DNA from: Porogramme epimiltina
Taxonomy: Eukaryota > Basidiomycota > Agaricomycetes > Polyporales > Polyporaceae
Direction of reading: 5' to 3'
Length of the DNA stretch: 44,011 nt
Assembly (NCBI GenBank): GCA_900155495.1
Contig: FTLJ01000701.1
Location: 1-44,011 of the forward strand
How positions within the stretch are numbered: position 1 is the stretch's first letter; each line of letters opens with the position of its first letter. The notes under the pieces were generated by a model. That model did not search any database, was not told the DNA's origin, and saw only the letters and a list, made by a program, of their open reading frames with translations. Shown here one piece after another: positions 22,531-33,953 of this stretch. The position numbers and the translations under genes were made by a program.

Positions 22531-23000
22531 ACATCACGTGCACGTCCTCTTGTTGATTTCGCTCTTTGGCCGCGGCGTCAGGTATACTCCTTGAGCGTGT
22601 TCACACACTTGGCCCCTTCCCTGGTTCTTAGGTTACCGGTTGCGATGTTTCGCTACGGCGGTGTGTGCCGTTCTAGACCTGAGAGGGGGGTACAATTATA
22701 AGCGGTATTATATTCAAGAAGAGACACGACTCTACCGCGGTGCCATACGAGTAACAATAACGGAGGTACTATGCCAATAAGAAAGGTGTCACGCAAGATA
22801 CAATACACAGGAAAGGAAGTTCAAGAAAGTGGACCATAGTGGAATCTGGGCGCGTCACGGTATCCTACTTGGCGGCAACCTGGTCTATGCGTCCACACTC
22901 TGGGTTCAAGCTGTAGCATCTGTAGTCATGGCTGACCTCTATCTAAACCAGGCACTCGCCTATTGCGCTGTGCGAATCGCCCTCAATCTGATGCGTCTCC

Positions 23001-24729
23001 TCATTCCTGAACACCCTGACACTCCCTCCCAGTATGCGCTAATGTTGAAACGTCAGTGGGCTCGGCGGCCTCAGGGGACCTCACGAAGCTCGGCAGAGAA
23101 TTTTCCGAGTGACTCGATATATAGGCTGGGTCGTCTGAGTCAATCCTGGCGGAGCGCAAGTTTGCATCTTGGAGGTCGAAGATGAAGCGGGAACCGAGGA
23201 TAGCTGAGAGGCTACATGCCAAGAGGAGACATAGTAGACGTAGTGAGTGTTAAGGAATCAATACGGGGAAAACGCGAGCGTACGATAGAGAAAATTCCGC
23301 AATACTACTATGGAGGGTGTCCGGAACATTTCCTAGCACCTATTTCCACATCACTTGACATGGGTTTCCTACACTAATTGACCTAGTCGAGAGACGCACC
23401 GGGATCAGAGAGAACGTCAGGTGTACGATATTAAGAACAAAAACTAATCTAGAAGGACGATTGGATTTAGCAGTATACTTGAGGATAAACTTCTTAGCGT
23501 GCTTTTCCACTCACAAAAAGTGAACAGTACCTGTCAGGGGTAAACATACGCTTCTCATTCACACAGAACAGACTGAGGGACTCACCGTCCATCAAGAATA
23601 CGTCTGCAAGAGTCCGGCGGCGCTGGAATAAAAGTAATACACTGTTGCAGGAGGTCTGGCGGTATATCTTCTTCCAGGTCACGACGACAACAACCACATC
23701 GAATAGAATGAGTGATCCTCGGGCAACGACCAAGACTAAAATAACATCAACAAAGGCGATGACACGTAGGAACACTCTACTCACAGCTGCAATAACTCAT
23801 GAGATGAAGCCAGGCTCGGTCGAATGTCACAGAAATACACTCACCTAGTAGCTAATACGCTCTTCCGCAACACTGCGCACCCGAGTAATGGGTCAACATA
23901 TCCCCTAAATCCAGACCGAAGTTGGGCCTGATCACATCCAAATGGGATGCATGCTATCCTATCAAAAGGTTGTACTATTCAAGACAGAAAACGTACGCAC
24001 CACATTCTCACATAGGGGGCAGAGCGACGGGAGGAAGATGAATGCAGCTAAAGTCTTAGATCTGGTGAGAGCGTGGGCACGCATTGCGGAGAATACTGTA
24101 TGGCACGCAATATGATGAAATTGACCTCGAATGCATGTTTGGGCCACACTTACCTGCAGGGGGTACAAACATCGCACTTTCCATGATAACAAGTGTCCAT
24201 TGCACGTTATTACAGCTGGGGTGCCTCCATCACTTCGTCCGTCAATGTGAGGGACACTGAGGAGAGGAACTCACATCTAGAGCGTTGTCAATGTCAATTC
24301 GATTTTAGGAAGGAAACAATCGTTTCATGCTCACATGATTTTCCCAAGTCGTAGTATTGAACGCTGGTGCCAGCTTCACTGCCGAGTATACAACGGCCAA
24401 GTACCGGTTGACATATAGAAGAGCAGCCACACCAGAGAAACGCCGTTTCCAACACAGCGTAGTTTCCAGGTATATGGTGATGAAATACTCAAAGAAGACG
24501 AGCGCTATGCGAGCGTCCGCTCATTTTCTACTAGACGAAGTCGCAACCAATGAGATGAAGCGCTCACTTGATCCGGCGAGGAGGGCATAATTCCCAGAAA
24601 TGCTATCGTTTCGTATGAGTAATCCGATAAAGTTCACATATATGTTACTCACAACCTCTCATATCCCTGTGTGGAGGTATTGTTCTCCGCTAGCAAGGTG
24701 GGATTGACATTAACCAACATTGTGGGCAT
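23001..24729 (-). CDS. DUF6533 multi-pass membrane protein, copy 3
   Basis: The first ATG after the TATA is at 24729 (MPTM...), with an alternative start in the same frame at 24720 (MLVNVNPTLL). Later exons carry NYALLAGS, FFEYFITIYLETTLCWKRR, YVNRYLAVVYSAVKL, then a 2-nt exon AT at 24276-24275. An RALTRSKTLAAFIFLPSLCPL segment lies at about 24000-24090. The second 2-nt exon CT is at 23786-23785, and the following exon starts at 23735 with LVVARGSLILFDVVVVVVTW. The last exon contains LSAILGSRFIFDLQDANLR and stops at 23001. All exons read are open. Its nearest relative is copy 4, with which it shares even the flanks. The exon before the last one has an unclear donor. Confidence 0.75.
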
Positions 24730-24782
24730 AGAAAGGGTAAGTGCGAAGAGAGGGCTTTGTGTTGCGACTTACGTCTCGGCTG

Positions 24783-24792
24783 CTTATATATC
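24783..24792 (-). promoter_or_regulatory. TATA box of DUF6533 copy 3
   Basis: GATATATAAG on the minus strand, identical in copy 4 (31127-31136), about 54-63 bp before the start codon. Confidence 0.6.
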
Positions 24793-25326
24793 TCCTGCTC
24801 ATTTCATTCGTTCCAAGTATCACCTTCGACGAGTTGAGAGGGATCTCTCAGCGGTTCTCTGACAAGAGATTAGGTTGGTATCACCACATGTTCACGCAAA
24901 CCACACCGACATTACCGCATACTAGAAAGGTTCTTGGCAGGGTCTTAGGTTCCCTCACCTGAGCCTCACATCAGGTTTCCCGCGAACGGTGCACATCTCA
25001 CATACATCCGCGGCTCAGCGAGAACCATTCCAAATCAATCAAAAGGTGTCTCAAATCAACCTCCCGATCAACGGTGTCCCATTGAAGCACAGAACCTAAG
25101 CTAAGAGGAGAGGAAGCGATGGGTCCCAGAGTCCCAGCATCCCTAGGCCCTTTCCCTTCTCTCACTGTGACCGCTCCAATGCTAAACCACGTTCGATCAC
25201 ACTTTTTAAAAAGAAGCGCGATCGGATTCTGCTCGTATACGGACAGTCGCAGTTTATAAGCACACCAACACCATATAGAGCTTCGGAGGACACATTCCAC
25301 CGCAGTTAACCTGTATACCTAAGGCC

Positions 25327-25372
25327 CGCGGAACTGCGGTATGTACATATCCTAGACATGACCGCAGTCCCG
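25327..25372. repeat. short inverted repeat upstream of copy 3
   Basis: Arms GCGGAACTGCGG (25327-25338) and CCGCAGTCCCGC (25361-25372), 11 of 12 bases complementary, spacer 22 bp. The equivalent site upstream of copy 4 is also palindromic. Confidence 0.5.
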
Positions 25373-25385
25373 CGCGCTGGTCAGG

Positions 25386-26566
25386 GGCAGCGTTGTCCTT
25401 TCTCGACGGTATAGCTCACCTCTGTATGCCGATCCGCATATTTTGAGTCCCACGACATCGATATCGAGATGCGTTTGCGAACATCCATGGGTTGCTACCA
25501 ACGTGCGCTACGGCGCGCGATCACAGGTCGACCCGGTCTCCACCCCTATGCGGACTAGCGTTAACTTGTAGAGGAAGGTGAGATAACGGGGGGTGGGGGT
25601 TAGACGCGCCCAGAAAGTGACAGTGAATGTGGTCTCATAATATCCAACGTGTGTTCCGAGGTCGTGCTCAGCGCTCCCCACAACGGCGCTCTCGAAAACA
25701 TCGAAGGCACACTCACCCTGCCACCCCTGTTGGCAATGTACCCCAACTCCGCGCGCACCTCTATGGACCCTCCGCTTTCTTCGTGCAAGAACTTAACCCC
25801 GAGGCCCGCCTGTACCCACTCCACCGCGCACTGCCCTCTGGTGCCACGTTTGAACATTGACCTATGGCTGTCGGGCGCTCATCCCCGGTGACACGCCACG
25901 GCCGGTATGTTCTGCCAAGCTGCTGCCGCAGTTGTTTACGCCGCACTCGGTGCTGCATGCAGAGATAATAAAGGCAAGAGAGCCTAGATGGAAGTCTGAG
26001 CGGGGGCGCTTGGCAAGGGTCGAGGAAGCGAGGAGGCGATCGTGGGGCCCAGCGCCCGTTGCACAAAAGCCCAATAAGAAGCGCCCTGACATAATGGCGC
26101 CGGCGTCAGTCAGTCCACGTGGCCAATTGACCGCGGAGGCGTGTCGCAGTTCATCCGGGTCCACGATCGATGGGATATCGCTCTCCTTGCAATCTCACTC
26201 TGCTCTCAGTGACAATATGTGAGTTACGCACACAGAAAATGTTGTGTACCTTCCCACTCTGATCTTGACCGTCGATATGCAATGGTCTCAGTAGTAACAA
26301 CACCGGCGCGCCTACGTCGAGTTCTGGATACATACGTGCACCTACAATAGTGACTCAAGGACCAGTGAATAGTATGAGGTATGTGAGGATCACTCACGGT
26401 AGTGATGGCGGGGTAACTGACGGCTTACACCTACCACCCGTAGCAGTCTGAAAGAGGTCAGAGTGTCGTCACTATTCAGGATACTAGATTCCCCTTACTG
26501 AAACATTTCTAGGATGGAGAGGCAAAGCCTCATCCCGCGCGCGGAAGTTGTGCCATTATAGGACAC
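25386..26566. other. intergenic, no gene I can support
   Basis: Two minus-strand frames are open (25600-25857 and 25862-26164). The first has VEWVQAGLGVKFLHEESGG, and part of it loosely recalls the EVR/EAR fragments near 9-11 kb. I could not build a spliced model or name a family. Confidence 0.3.
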
Positions 26567-28239
26567 ATGAACGCCATCGCGCCTGTCAACAAGCTTCCTG
26601 TAGAGCTCCTCAATCAAATATTTCTGCATGCTAGTCATGTCCCCCCGATACGATTCACCCGGTTGCAATCGCAGACAGTTCCTTCCAGTGCCCCTGTCCA
26701 CATCTCCCATGTATGCCGACTTTGGAGGCTTGTATCCCTCCAATGCGCCTCACTATGGACACGCTTAGACCTGCCAGACAAGCACCCAGGTCGACTCCGC
26801 GTATACTTAGCGCGTTCTGGCACCTCTTCCTGTGTATCTATCTCATTAAAATCCAGTCAGTTTCGTGAAGAAACAAGGGTCATGACAGGCGGCGGTCTCC
26901 TTGAGATCAACTGGATTAAAGGTCACTCCCACCGCCTGCGACGTCTCGATTTTGAAGCCGGCGGTTGTACCACTTTGGACAAAGTACTGACAGTTCTATC
27001 CCGTCCCGCCCCGGAGATGGAATGCCTCACGATCTCTGCACTGCCCCATCCTCGTCCTTGGAAGGGCACAGACAGGACCCCCATCTTCGGCAACCATGTC
27101 CCCTCTCTCAAAGGGTTAGCAATGAGAGACGTCTCTACCTGGATTCCATCGAACAAATTCTCCACTCTTACCCACCTGTTGCTGGAATTTTCCTACAGGT
27201 ACAACTGGATCCATCCCATCGACGTCTTCTACTTCCTCTCCAGCACGTCTCGGGTAGAGACCTTAAACATTCGGAACTTCTCTCTATCACATGCGTCTCC
27301 ATACACTGGCCCTGGAACGCCCGATGGGCCAGATGGTATTGCGCTCCCCGGATTGAAACTGCTGTTGATTTCCCGCTGCTCCTACTCATTTTCCAAACTC
27401 ATCCTTGAACGACTCGCAATCCCGGAGACCGCCTTCGCGTGGGTTTCCGACATAGAAGGAGATTCAGATAGTCCGTCCCCGTTCCCACCCTCCTTTCCCC
27501 CTCTAAACCGCATCTCGGAGCTGTCGCTCGCGCACGACGGCGTGGTCACACACATACACGCGATCAGTCCCTCTTCGCGCGTGTTCTTGCACCGGAGCGG
27601 CTGGAACGGCAGCCTTCGCTGGCGCCAATGGCTCACCCACCTCCCCTCATGGCCCCCCCCCCCCCAAGCCTCACCACACTCCACGTATACCTCGATCCAG
27701 GGATGCATTGGATTTCCGACCTCCTCAAACAAGTGCCCCGCATCGTCGAGCTCAAAGTCCTCCTGGCCAGGTACCATGTGGAGACCACAAGCCCGTCCCC
27801 TAGAGATCGGCCGATCTCGTTGCTCTGTGCAGCGCTCTCCCCAAAGGACCGCGCATCCATCTTATGCCCCGCCGTGGAGTCCCTCAAGATACAGTGGATA
27901 TGGGCGCGCAACGCAGACGAGTTGGGAGTGAACGACATTCGCACCATGCTTTCCGCGCGTGCGGCCGCTACCGGGCGACCGCTGCGCTTGCTCGTACTCC
28001 AGCCGGCACTTCAAAAGAACGAATCACGTTTGGACGCTCCCTCCGGTGATCCGCTGGACGCACTCGACTCGCTGAGAGATGGCGTGGACAAGATAGAAGT
28101 GATTCGGGAGCATTCAGCCGAAACTTGCACGTTCCGCGGGCATGCAGACGAGACCTGGGAGCGATTAATGAGCCAGAACGAGTACTGGAGCGTGGAGACG
28201 CGCTCATTGAGGAATGTGGGTGTTCTAGAGGACGGATGA
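26567..28239 (+). CDS. F-box protein gene with frame break at a C13 run
   Basis: The N-terminus is an F-box: NKLPVELLNQIFLHASHV at residues about 6-23, then HISHVCRLWRLVSLQCASLW, typical of Agaricomycete F-box proteins with a long variable C-terminus. Such proteins usually link substrates to SCF ubiquitin ligase. The frame from 26567 is open to 27931, but after a run of 13 C at 27653-27665 the family-like reading (LTTLHVYLDPG, VPRIVELKVLLARY) continues in another frame to a stop at 28239. One extra C or two fewer would join the two parts into about 557 residues. It is either an assembly/sequencing error in the homopolymer, a length polymorphism or a young pseudogene. No intron with good sites fits the break. 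The gene sits between the two halves of the DUF6533 duplication. Confidence 0.75.
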
Positions 28240-29249
28240 ATGGGGCGAGGGCGAGGTTCAATTTTCTGTACAGCGGAACATCATCCATCTGACGTCATCT
28301 TTCGAATACGGATATATGTTCCCACACCCAAATAGGCGCGGGTGTCGTTTTTCGACACAACACCTGCGGTGGGATTGTAATATGTACCGTACTTACTTCT
28401 TCCTGCAATGACGACCTCTTATCCCAGTTATAAATCGCAGCCATCTTCGCCTACCTCGTTGCTCCTGCCTCTAGGTAAGAATGGCGCTACTAGCAGCCTC
28501 CCTGATCCTCATGTCCCGGGGCCCGTTACTGAGCCTGAGCCCCTTTCCCACCCTTCACATCAATGTTGATTATGTCCCAGCGAGAAGAGCTGAAGCTTCC
28601 GGAAGAGCAAGTTTCGAGTGATGCTCGTGCCAGAGTTACGGCAGCATCTTCTTCCAGGGTCGCACGTTAGCTCAAGGACTAACCGTGATGTAGAATAAGG
28701 ATACTACTCGCGGTACGATAACTCCTCCTGGAGCTCGCGGTTATGCTTTGCAGCTCACCGACTCCATCCTAGCTTCGACTAGGCGGAAATCTTTTAATAC
28801 TTCCAGAGAAGGTCCTCGCGCGTTATGGTAAGGGCCGAGATGCATCTCCCGTCCCGTTCTCCTCGACACCTCAGGTTAAAAAGTGCACATCCAAGGCATC
28901 TGCGACCGTACCCACGCCCTCACCCGCTCCATGATAACTCAATCCCCCCCTCCCTCTAATATCTTCGGATCGTCACTCCTTGACGCGCCACCAGCCTCAA
29001 CATGAGGACGCGTGTGCCACTCCCCCGGCATACCTCGCCGCTGCACGCCTCGCCGCGGCGACTGTCCCCCGAGAGGCCCTTCCGGATCCGGCCAGAGGCC
29101 TCCTCACAAAGACTCCTGACTCACACTCTTTCATCACGTCAATAACCTAGGCGTTGTCCTTGCAGATCATGTGCGCTCTGCGGCCTAACACACTTATTTC
29201 ATTCTATATTGTTGAACTCTATGTGTTTCTCTAGATACTCGCGTAGTTG
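28240..29249. other. intergenic, nothing recognised
   Basis: Downstream of the F-box gene. Short frames only, with no repeats or relics that I can support. Confidence 0.4.
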
Positions 29250-29307
29250 CGATGGGAATGGCGGAGGACGAAGAGCTGTAGAATCTGTAACCATGGTTGA
29301 CCTCTAT

Positions 29308-31062
29308 CTAAATCGAGCACTCCTCTATTGCGTTGTGCGAATCTTCGGGGACCTGATGTGTTTCCTCATCATCCAACCCCCCGACATATACCACAATTTG
29401 CGCTTGTGTTGAAGCAGAAGGAGGCGTGGCGGCCTCAGGGGAATCGCCGAAGCTCTGAAGAGAGTGTTCCGAGGGGCTCGAGAAGTTGATCTGGTCATCT
29501 GAGTTGACATTTGCGGAGCGCATGTTGGCCTCTTGGAGGTCGAAGATGAACCGGGAGACGAGGATGGCCGAGAGCCTATATCCGAAGAGATGCGGCAGAT
29601 TTCAGTGAGAGTTCTGTGATCAATCCGGGAAAAACGAAAGCGTACAATAAAGCAAAATCCGCAATGGTACTATAGAGGGTATCCGGAACATTTCTCAGCA
29701 CCTAGATTGAATGTACTCAACAAGTGCTCCCAGCTTTATAAAGAATGACGCACAGAAATCAAAGAGAACGCCAGGTGCAGGTCATTCAGAACAAAAAGTA
29801 ATCTCCAGGGATGACCAGCTTTAGCAAAGATAAGCTCCATAGCGTGCTTGACCGCTCACAGAAAGTGGATGGTCCCTGTCAGGGGTGAGCATACGCTTCT
29901 CCCACCACACATAGAAAACTGAGGGACTTACCATTGATCAAGAATACGTCTGTAAGAGTCAGGTGCCTCCGCGATGAAAATAATGCATTGCTGCAGGACG
30001 TCTGGCGGTATAGCTTCGTCCAGGTGATGATGAATACAACCACATCGGATATAATGAGTGATCCTCGGGCAACTACCAAGACTAAAATGACATCAACAAC
30101 GGCGATGTCACATTGGAACGCTGCGCTCACAGCTGCAATAACTCATGAGATGAAGCCAGGTGCATTCGAAGGACACAGAAGTAAACTCACCTAATATCTA
30201 ATACACTCTTCCTCAACACTACGCACCCGAGTAATGGGTCAACATGTCCCCTGAACCCAGATCGAAGTTGAGCCTGATAGCATGCGCATGGTATATATAT
30301 GACATCCTATCAACGGGTTGTGATGTTTGAGAGAGAGAAAATGTACGAACCACGTTTTCACATAGGGGGCAGAGAGACAGGAGGAAGATGAGGGCAGCTA
30401 AAATCCTAGAGTTGGTGAGAGCGAGGGCACGCATTGCGGAGAATACTGTATGGCATACGATGAGGTAAAATTGGGCTTGGAGACGTATTTGGATGATACT
30501 TACCCGCAGGGGGTATAAACATCGCACTTTGCGTGATAGCAAGTGTCCATTGCACATTATTACAGCTGCAGTGCCCCCATCATTCCGTCTGTAAAGGCGA
30601 GGGATACTGAGTGAAGGAGCTCACATCTAGCGTGTTGTCAAAGTCAATTCAATCTCATGAAACAATCACTTCGCTCTCACATGATCTTCCCAAGTCGTAG
30701 TATTGAAAACGGGTGCCAGTTTCAGCGCGGAATAAAAAACGGCCAGGTATCGGTTGACAAAGAGAAGAACGGCCACAGGGGAGATCTGAAATCTCCAAAA
30801 CTGCATACATTCCAATTGTATGGTGATGAGATACTCGAAGAAAACGAGGGCTATGCGAGAATCCTCTCATTTTCTAGACGGAGTCGCATACCATCAAGTT
30901 GAAGCGCTCACTTGATCCGGCGAGGAGGGCATAATTCCCAGAAAGGCTATCGTTCCGTATGATTAACCAGATGATAGTCCACATGTATGCTACTCACAGC
31001 CTCCCATATGCCTGTGCAGAGGTATCGCTCTCCGCTAGAAGGATGTGATCATCAGCCAGCAT
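29308..31062 (-). CDS. DUF6533 multi-pass membrane protein, copy 4
   Basis: Start MLADDHILLAESDTSAQ at 31062; an in-frame ATG 14 codons upstream (31104) is possible but very close to the TATA. Recognised parts: SGNYALLAGS, TLVFFEYLITIQLECMQF, FVNRYLAVFYSALKL, a 2-nt exon AT at 30626-30625, CNNVQWTLAITQSAMFIPPA, FSAMRALALTNSRILAALI, AQLRSGFRGHVDPLLGCVV, a second 2-nt exon CT at 30132-30131, and an exon from 30081 reading LVVARGSLIISDVVVFIITW. The last exon reads LSAILVSRFIFDLQEANMR and stops at 29308. All exons are open, and the phase of each internal junction is the same as in copies 1, 2, 3 and 5. Function unknown. Confidence 0.75.
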
Positions 31063-31126
31063 TGCGAGCACGAAAAGGGGGCAAGCTCCAGGGGAAGGCT
31101 TCATGTTGCGACTTACGTGTCGGTGG

Positions 31127-31136
31127 CTTATATATC
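31127..31136 (-). promoter_or_regulatory. TATA box of DUF6533 copy 4
   Basis: GATATATAAG on the minus strand, about 65 bp before the start codon. It is retained in the duplicate copy 3. Confidence 0.6.
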
Positions 31137-31702
31137 TCCCGCACAGTTCATTCCTTCCGGGTATCACCCTTGATGAGTTGGGAGGGAACTCTCTGCGATG
31201 CTCAAACAGGATAATAGGTTAGTATCAACACATGCTCATGCAAACCACACCGACATCGCCGCACACTAGGAAGGCTCTTGATGAGTATCTTAGGTTTGCT
31301 GACCTGAACCGCACATCATGCTTCTCGTGAACGCTGCACATGTCACCTCCACCCGCGGTGCAGCAAGAAGCACTCCACATTAACTAGCAAGATGACCTAT
31401 GTCAAACACCTGGCATCCTGTTGAAGCAAAGAGTCCAAGCCAAGGGGAAAGGAAGCGATTGATCCCAGAGTCCCGACCTTCCTGGGTTCCTTTCCTTCTC
31501 TCATTATGGTCGCTCTAACATTAAATCACGCTCGGTGGCTCTCTTTGTTATCACACTCATATCCTGTCCCGTTTCTGGCGGAACAAGAAGCGCGACCGAG
31601 TTCCGCGCGTACACGGACGGTCACAGTCTATAAATACACTAACATCAAATGGAACCATCGGAGGGCTCGTTCCACCGCAGTTAACCTGTATACCTAGGGC
31701 CC

Positions 31703-31753
31703 GCGGAACTGCGGCATGTACACATCCTGGATATGCACATACCGCAGTTCGGC
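31703..31753. repeat. short inverted repeat upstream of copy 4
   Basis: Arms GCGGAACTGCGG (31703-31714) and CCGCAGTTCGGC (31742-31753). Counterpart of 25327-25372, with the spacer changed from 22 to 27 bp but the palindrome retained. Confidence 0.5.
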
Positions 31754-31770
31754 GTGTGTCGCAGCGACAC

Positions 31771-33880
31771 GCCTCGCCCCGGTGACTGTCCCCCACGCAT
31801 GGAGAACAGGCAAACACGCCGGACGCGATATATGCCCATGTGCACCCACGGGCAGAGTAAGAGCTGCGGTGGACGGTAGTGCGGGCAATTGGAAAGTAGG
31901 GGTGTGGAGGCGGCTGTGGACTGGTCGCTCGACTTGCCTGCACTGGGAAATGGAACATCGCCTCCGCCCTCAAGGTTGGCGTTCGCGCGGCGCGCACGCG
32001 GTGACGTGCTCCACATTCTGCTTGCACGCAGGGGTGGCAGCATGGTCGCATTTGCTACCAGTGCTACAGTGGTTCAGATCTCCGGGAGACTTGGCGAGGA
32101 GAGAACGGAGTGGTTTTGTAGGATGTGACACTGCAAGTCTTTCTTCATGTCTCCCTGTTGAGAAGGTCGTGGTTGTCCCGATGCCCCCTTGTCTTCCGCA
32201 CTCCTACTAGGTTCAGCATTGAGCACTGTTAGCCGTAAAGTCGGATTGGACCGTAGGCCCGAGGATACATAAGGAGCCATCCAGGCAGTCGCCAACGCCT
32301 GTATGCGGACGCGTCGGAGCCTAGGTGTGACCGACGCGTGACGGGACGCGTCAGTCACGTTACCAGCGCGGCCACGTCACCGCTTGCGGGGGCAACTCTA
32401 TTTCACCTTCTCCCCCATCCACCCCTATCCGCGTTTCGACCATTGGGATTGGGTGGCACCACCACAGGCCTGTCTCGTGCCATATATGGGAATGTTTTCG
32501 ATGGTAACAGTCACTCGATCTCATAACCAGGGTGTGATTTACAAAGGTAACGTGCTTGGTTTTCCTTCCTGATCTCCATAAATGACTCACTTGAACGAGG
32601 CTATAGATACCAGCATGCACCATCGTTAGGATCATCGACAGCGCCGATTTCTGCAATACAGTTCAAGCCCGTCTAATGATAGGGGATCGAAGTTGCTAGT
32701 CGAGACACCCGGACCCAGTAAACTCAAACGTCAACAGAGAGAGCCATTGTACGGCGATGCGCACTAACTCTAACTCTGTGCATTCGCGGGCAGCGCAAGA
32801 CATACATCTCCGCGCCTGCCCGGGAGCTATCGCGCCACGAGGACATGTGTGTATGACAGGACCTTCTCCTCAGGCGCATGGTCACCCACGCCGCCCCGGG
32901 CGATCGTCGCTGGCGCGCGTCCCCCACGCCGTGCTGGTGCGTGCGCCACCCTCTATCTGCACGTCGCTCGTCCACTCAGACACAGCGCTTACCCAGTGCC
33001 ACCATCATAGGCATCACGCGTGCCCCCGAAGGTTGTGCTCGAGCCCGGTCCGGGGGGATCCATGAGGGAGAACGTAGTTCGGGCCTCCGACTGTCGGCCG
33101 CGCTTCGTCTACGGCATCTACAGCTTAGTGACCCGCGGCGGCGGATGATATATTGCTGGAATAGGCGCATATCACCAGCTGTGTTGTCAGATGAGCAAGG
33201 TGGACGCGTTTGGAGACGCCACTCCGACGTCGACGCCGGGCTTCGGTCGTACGGCGGACGCATTAGTCGCGCACCCCGAGGCGTTGCCCCTCTCGTGCCC
33301 CACGGCCGCTACGCCACTCGGTCTTTGCGCTCGCTCAACGCGTGGAAATCGGTGATAGAGCAGCACAGCATATCGCGCATGCCCAGAGGCCCTTCCACAT
33401 TCAGCCAACTGGCGCGCGCCGATGACGGCAACCCCACATCTGCCAGCCCTCCGAGCCGGGAGCGGGGTGGCTTGCCGCTCCACCCATCATCTTCGCCCTC
33501 GTCTTCGGGCGGAGGGCTGGAGCTGGCCAGGTGAGTCTTCTTCGATTCCTGGTGGCGCATCCAATGGGGCTTATTGATGACCTTGCCCTCCAGCCACCCG
33601 CCGTCAACGTCCGCGTCATTCCCTCCTACGATCTCGTGCACGACGTCCAGCGCGCCCCGCTCTTGTCTCTCTCACTCCTCCCGCTGGGTCCCTGGCGCCA
33701 GGTCATCGGTCATACGCCGCCCGGGGGAGTGCGTCTCCGCGTTCCCTACCCTCATGAGCCGCCTTCCACCTGCCCCGTGGCCTTCTCTCGTTTTCGGTTT
33801 CCGGCAGGACGTACGGAGACGGTGCGGCCGCACACCCCTGGAATGTATTTGCCTTGCGCGACGCCTCCATCTCCTTGGGC
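31771..33880. other. intergenic, no supported gene
   Basis: GC-rich with overlapping open frames on both strands (for example 32878-33534 plus and 33309-33641 minus). None shows family-like text or a convincing splice pattern. A plus-strand stretch near 33565-33650 (LIDDLALQPPAVNV) weakly recalls 9405-9440 (SINDLPMNPPSPSV). The hairpin repeat is at 32327. Confidence 0.35.
32327..32358. repeat. dispersed hairpin repeat, copy e
   Basis: 32 bp: arm GTGACCGACGCGT, loop GACGGG, arm ACGCGTCAGTCAC. Read on the other strand it matches copies b and c, so the element occurs in both orientations. Confidence 0.7.
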
Positions 33881-33883
33881 ACA

Positions 33884-33889
33884 TATAAA
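33884..33889 (+). promoter_or_regulatory. TATA box of the GH16 gene
   Basis: TATAAA 65 bp before the chosen start codon at 33954. An in-frame ATG at 33897 lies only 8 bp after this TATA, probably upstream of the transcript start, which favours 33954. Confidence 0.6.
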
Positions 33890-33953
33890 CAGCAGCATGT
33901 CCTCAATCCCCTTCCTCCGAGCTCGCCGTGAGCTCTACCCCTACTCCTCCACC

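Larger units (their letters stand above)
22890..25385. repeat. segmental duplication, left unit (with 29250-31770)
   Basis: The whole stretch, including the 3' flank, DUF6533 copy 3 and about 650 bp of upstream sequence, aligns collinearly with 29250-31770. Identity varies, roughly 70-85% by eye. The offset is about 6.3 kb. The two units flank the F-box gene. Confidence 0.8.
29250..31770. repeat. segmental duplication, right unit (with 22890-25385)
   Basis: Collinear with the left unit. The left end is marked by ATGGYTGACCTCTATCTAAA in both, and the right end by CCGCAGTTAACCTGTATACC. Confidence 0.8.

Noticed and set aside
27168..27777. Minus-strand frames inside the F-box gene
   Set aside because: Antisense shadows. 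The plus strand carries the F-box motif and leucine-rich text.
32878..33534. 218-codon plus-strand frame before the GH16 gene
   Set aside because: Low-complexity, arginine- and serine-rich reading of a GC-rich stretch that is open on both strands. No motif, no splice support.
33565..33650. Possible third member of the relic family (LIDDLALQPPAVNV)
   Set aside because: Only about a dozen loosely matching positions with 9.4 kb, and no support beyond them.
33897..33953. Upstream ATG as start of the GH16 protein
   Set aside because: It lies 8 bp after the TATA and would place charged residues before the signal peptide. The ATG at 33954 gives a standard signal sequence.
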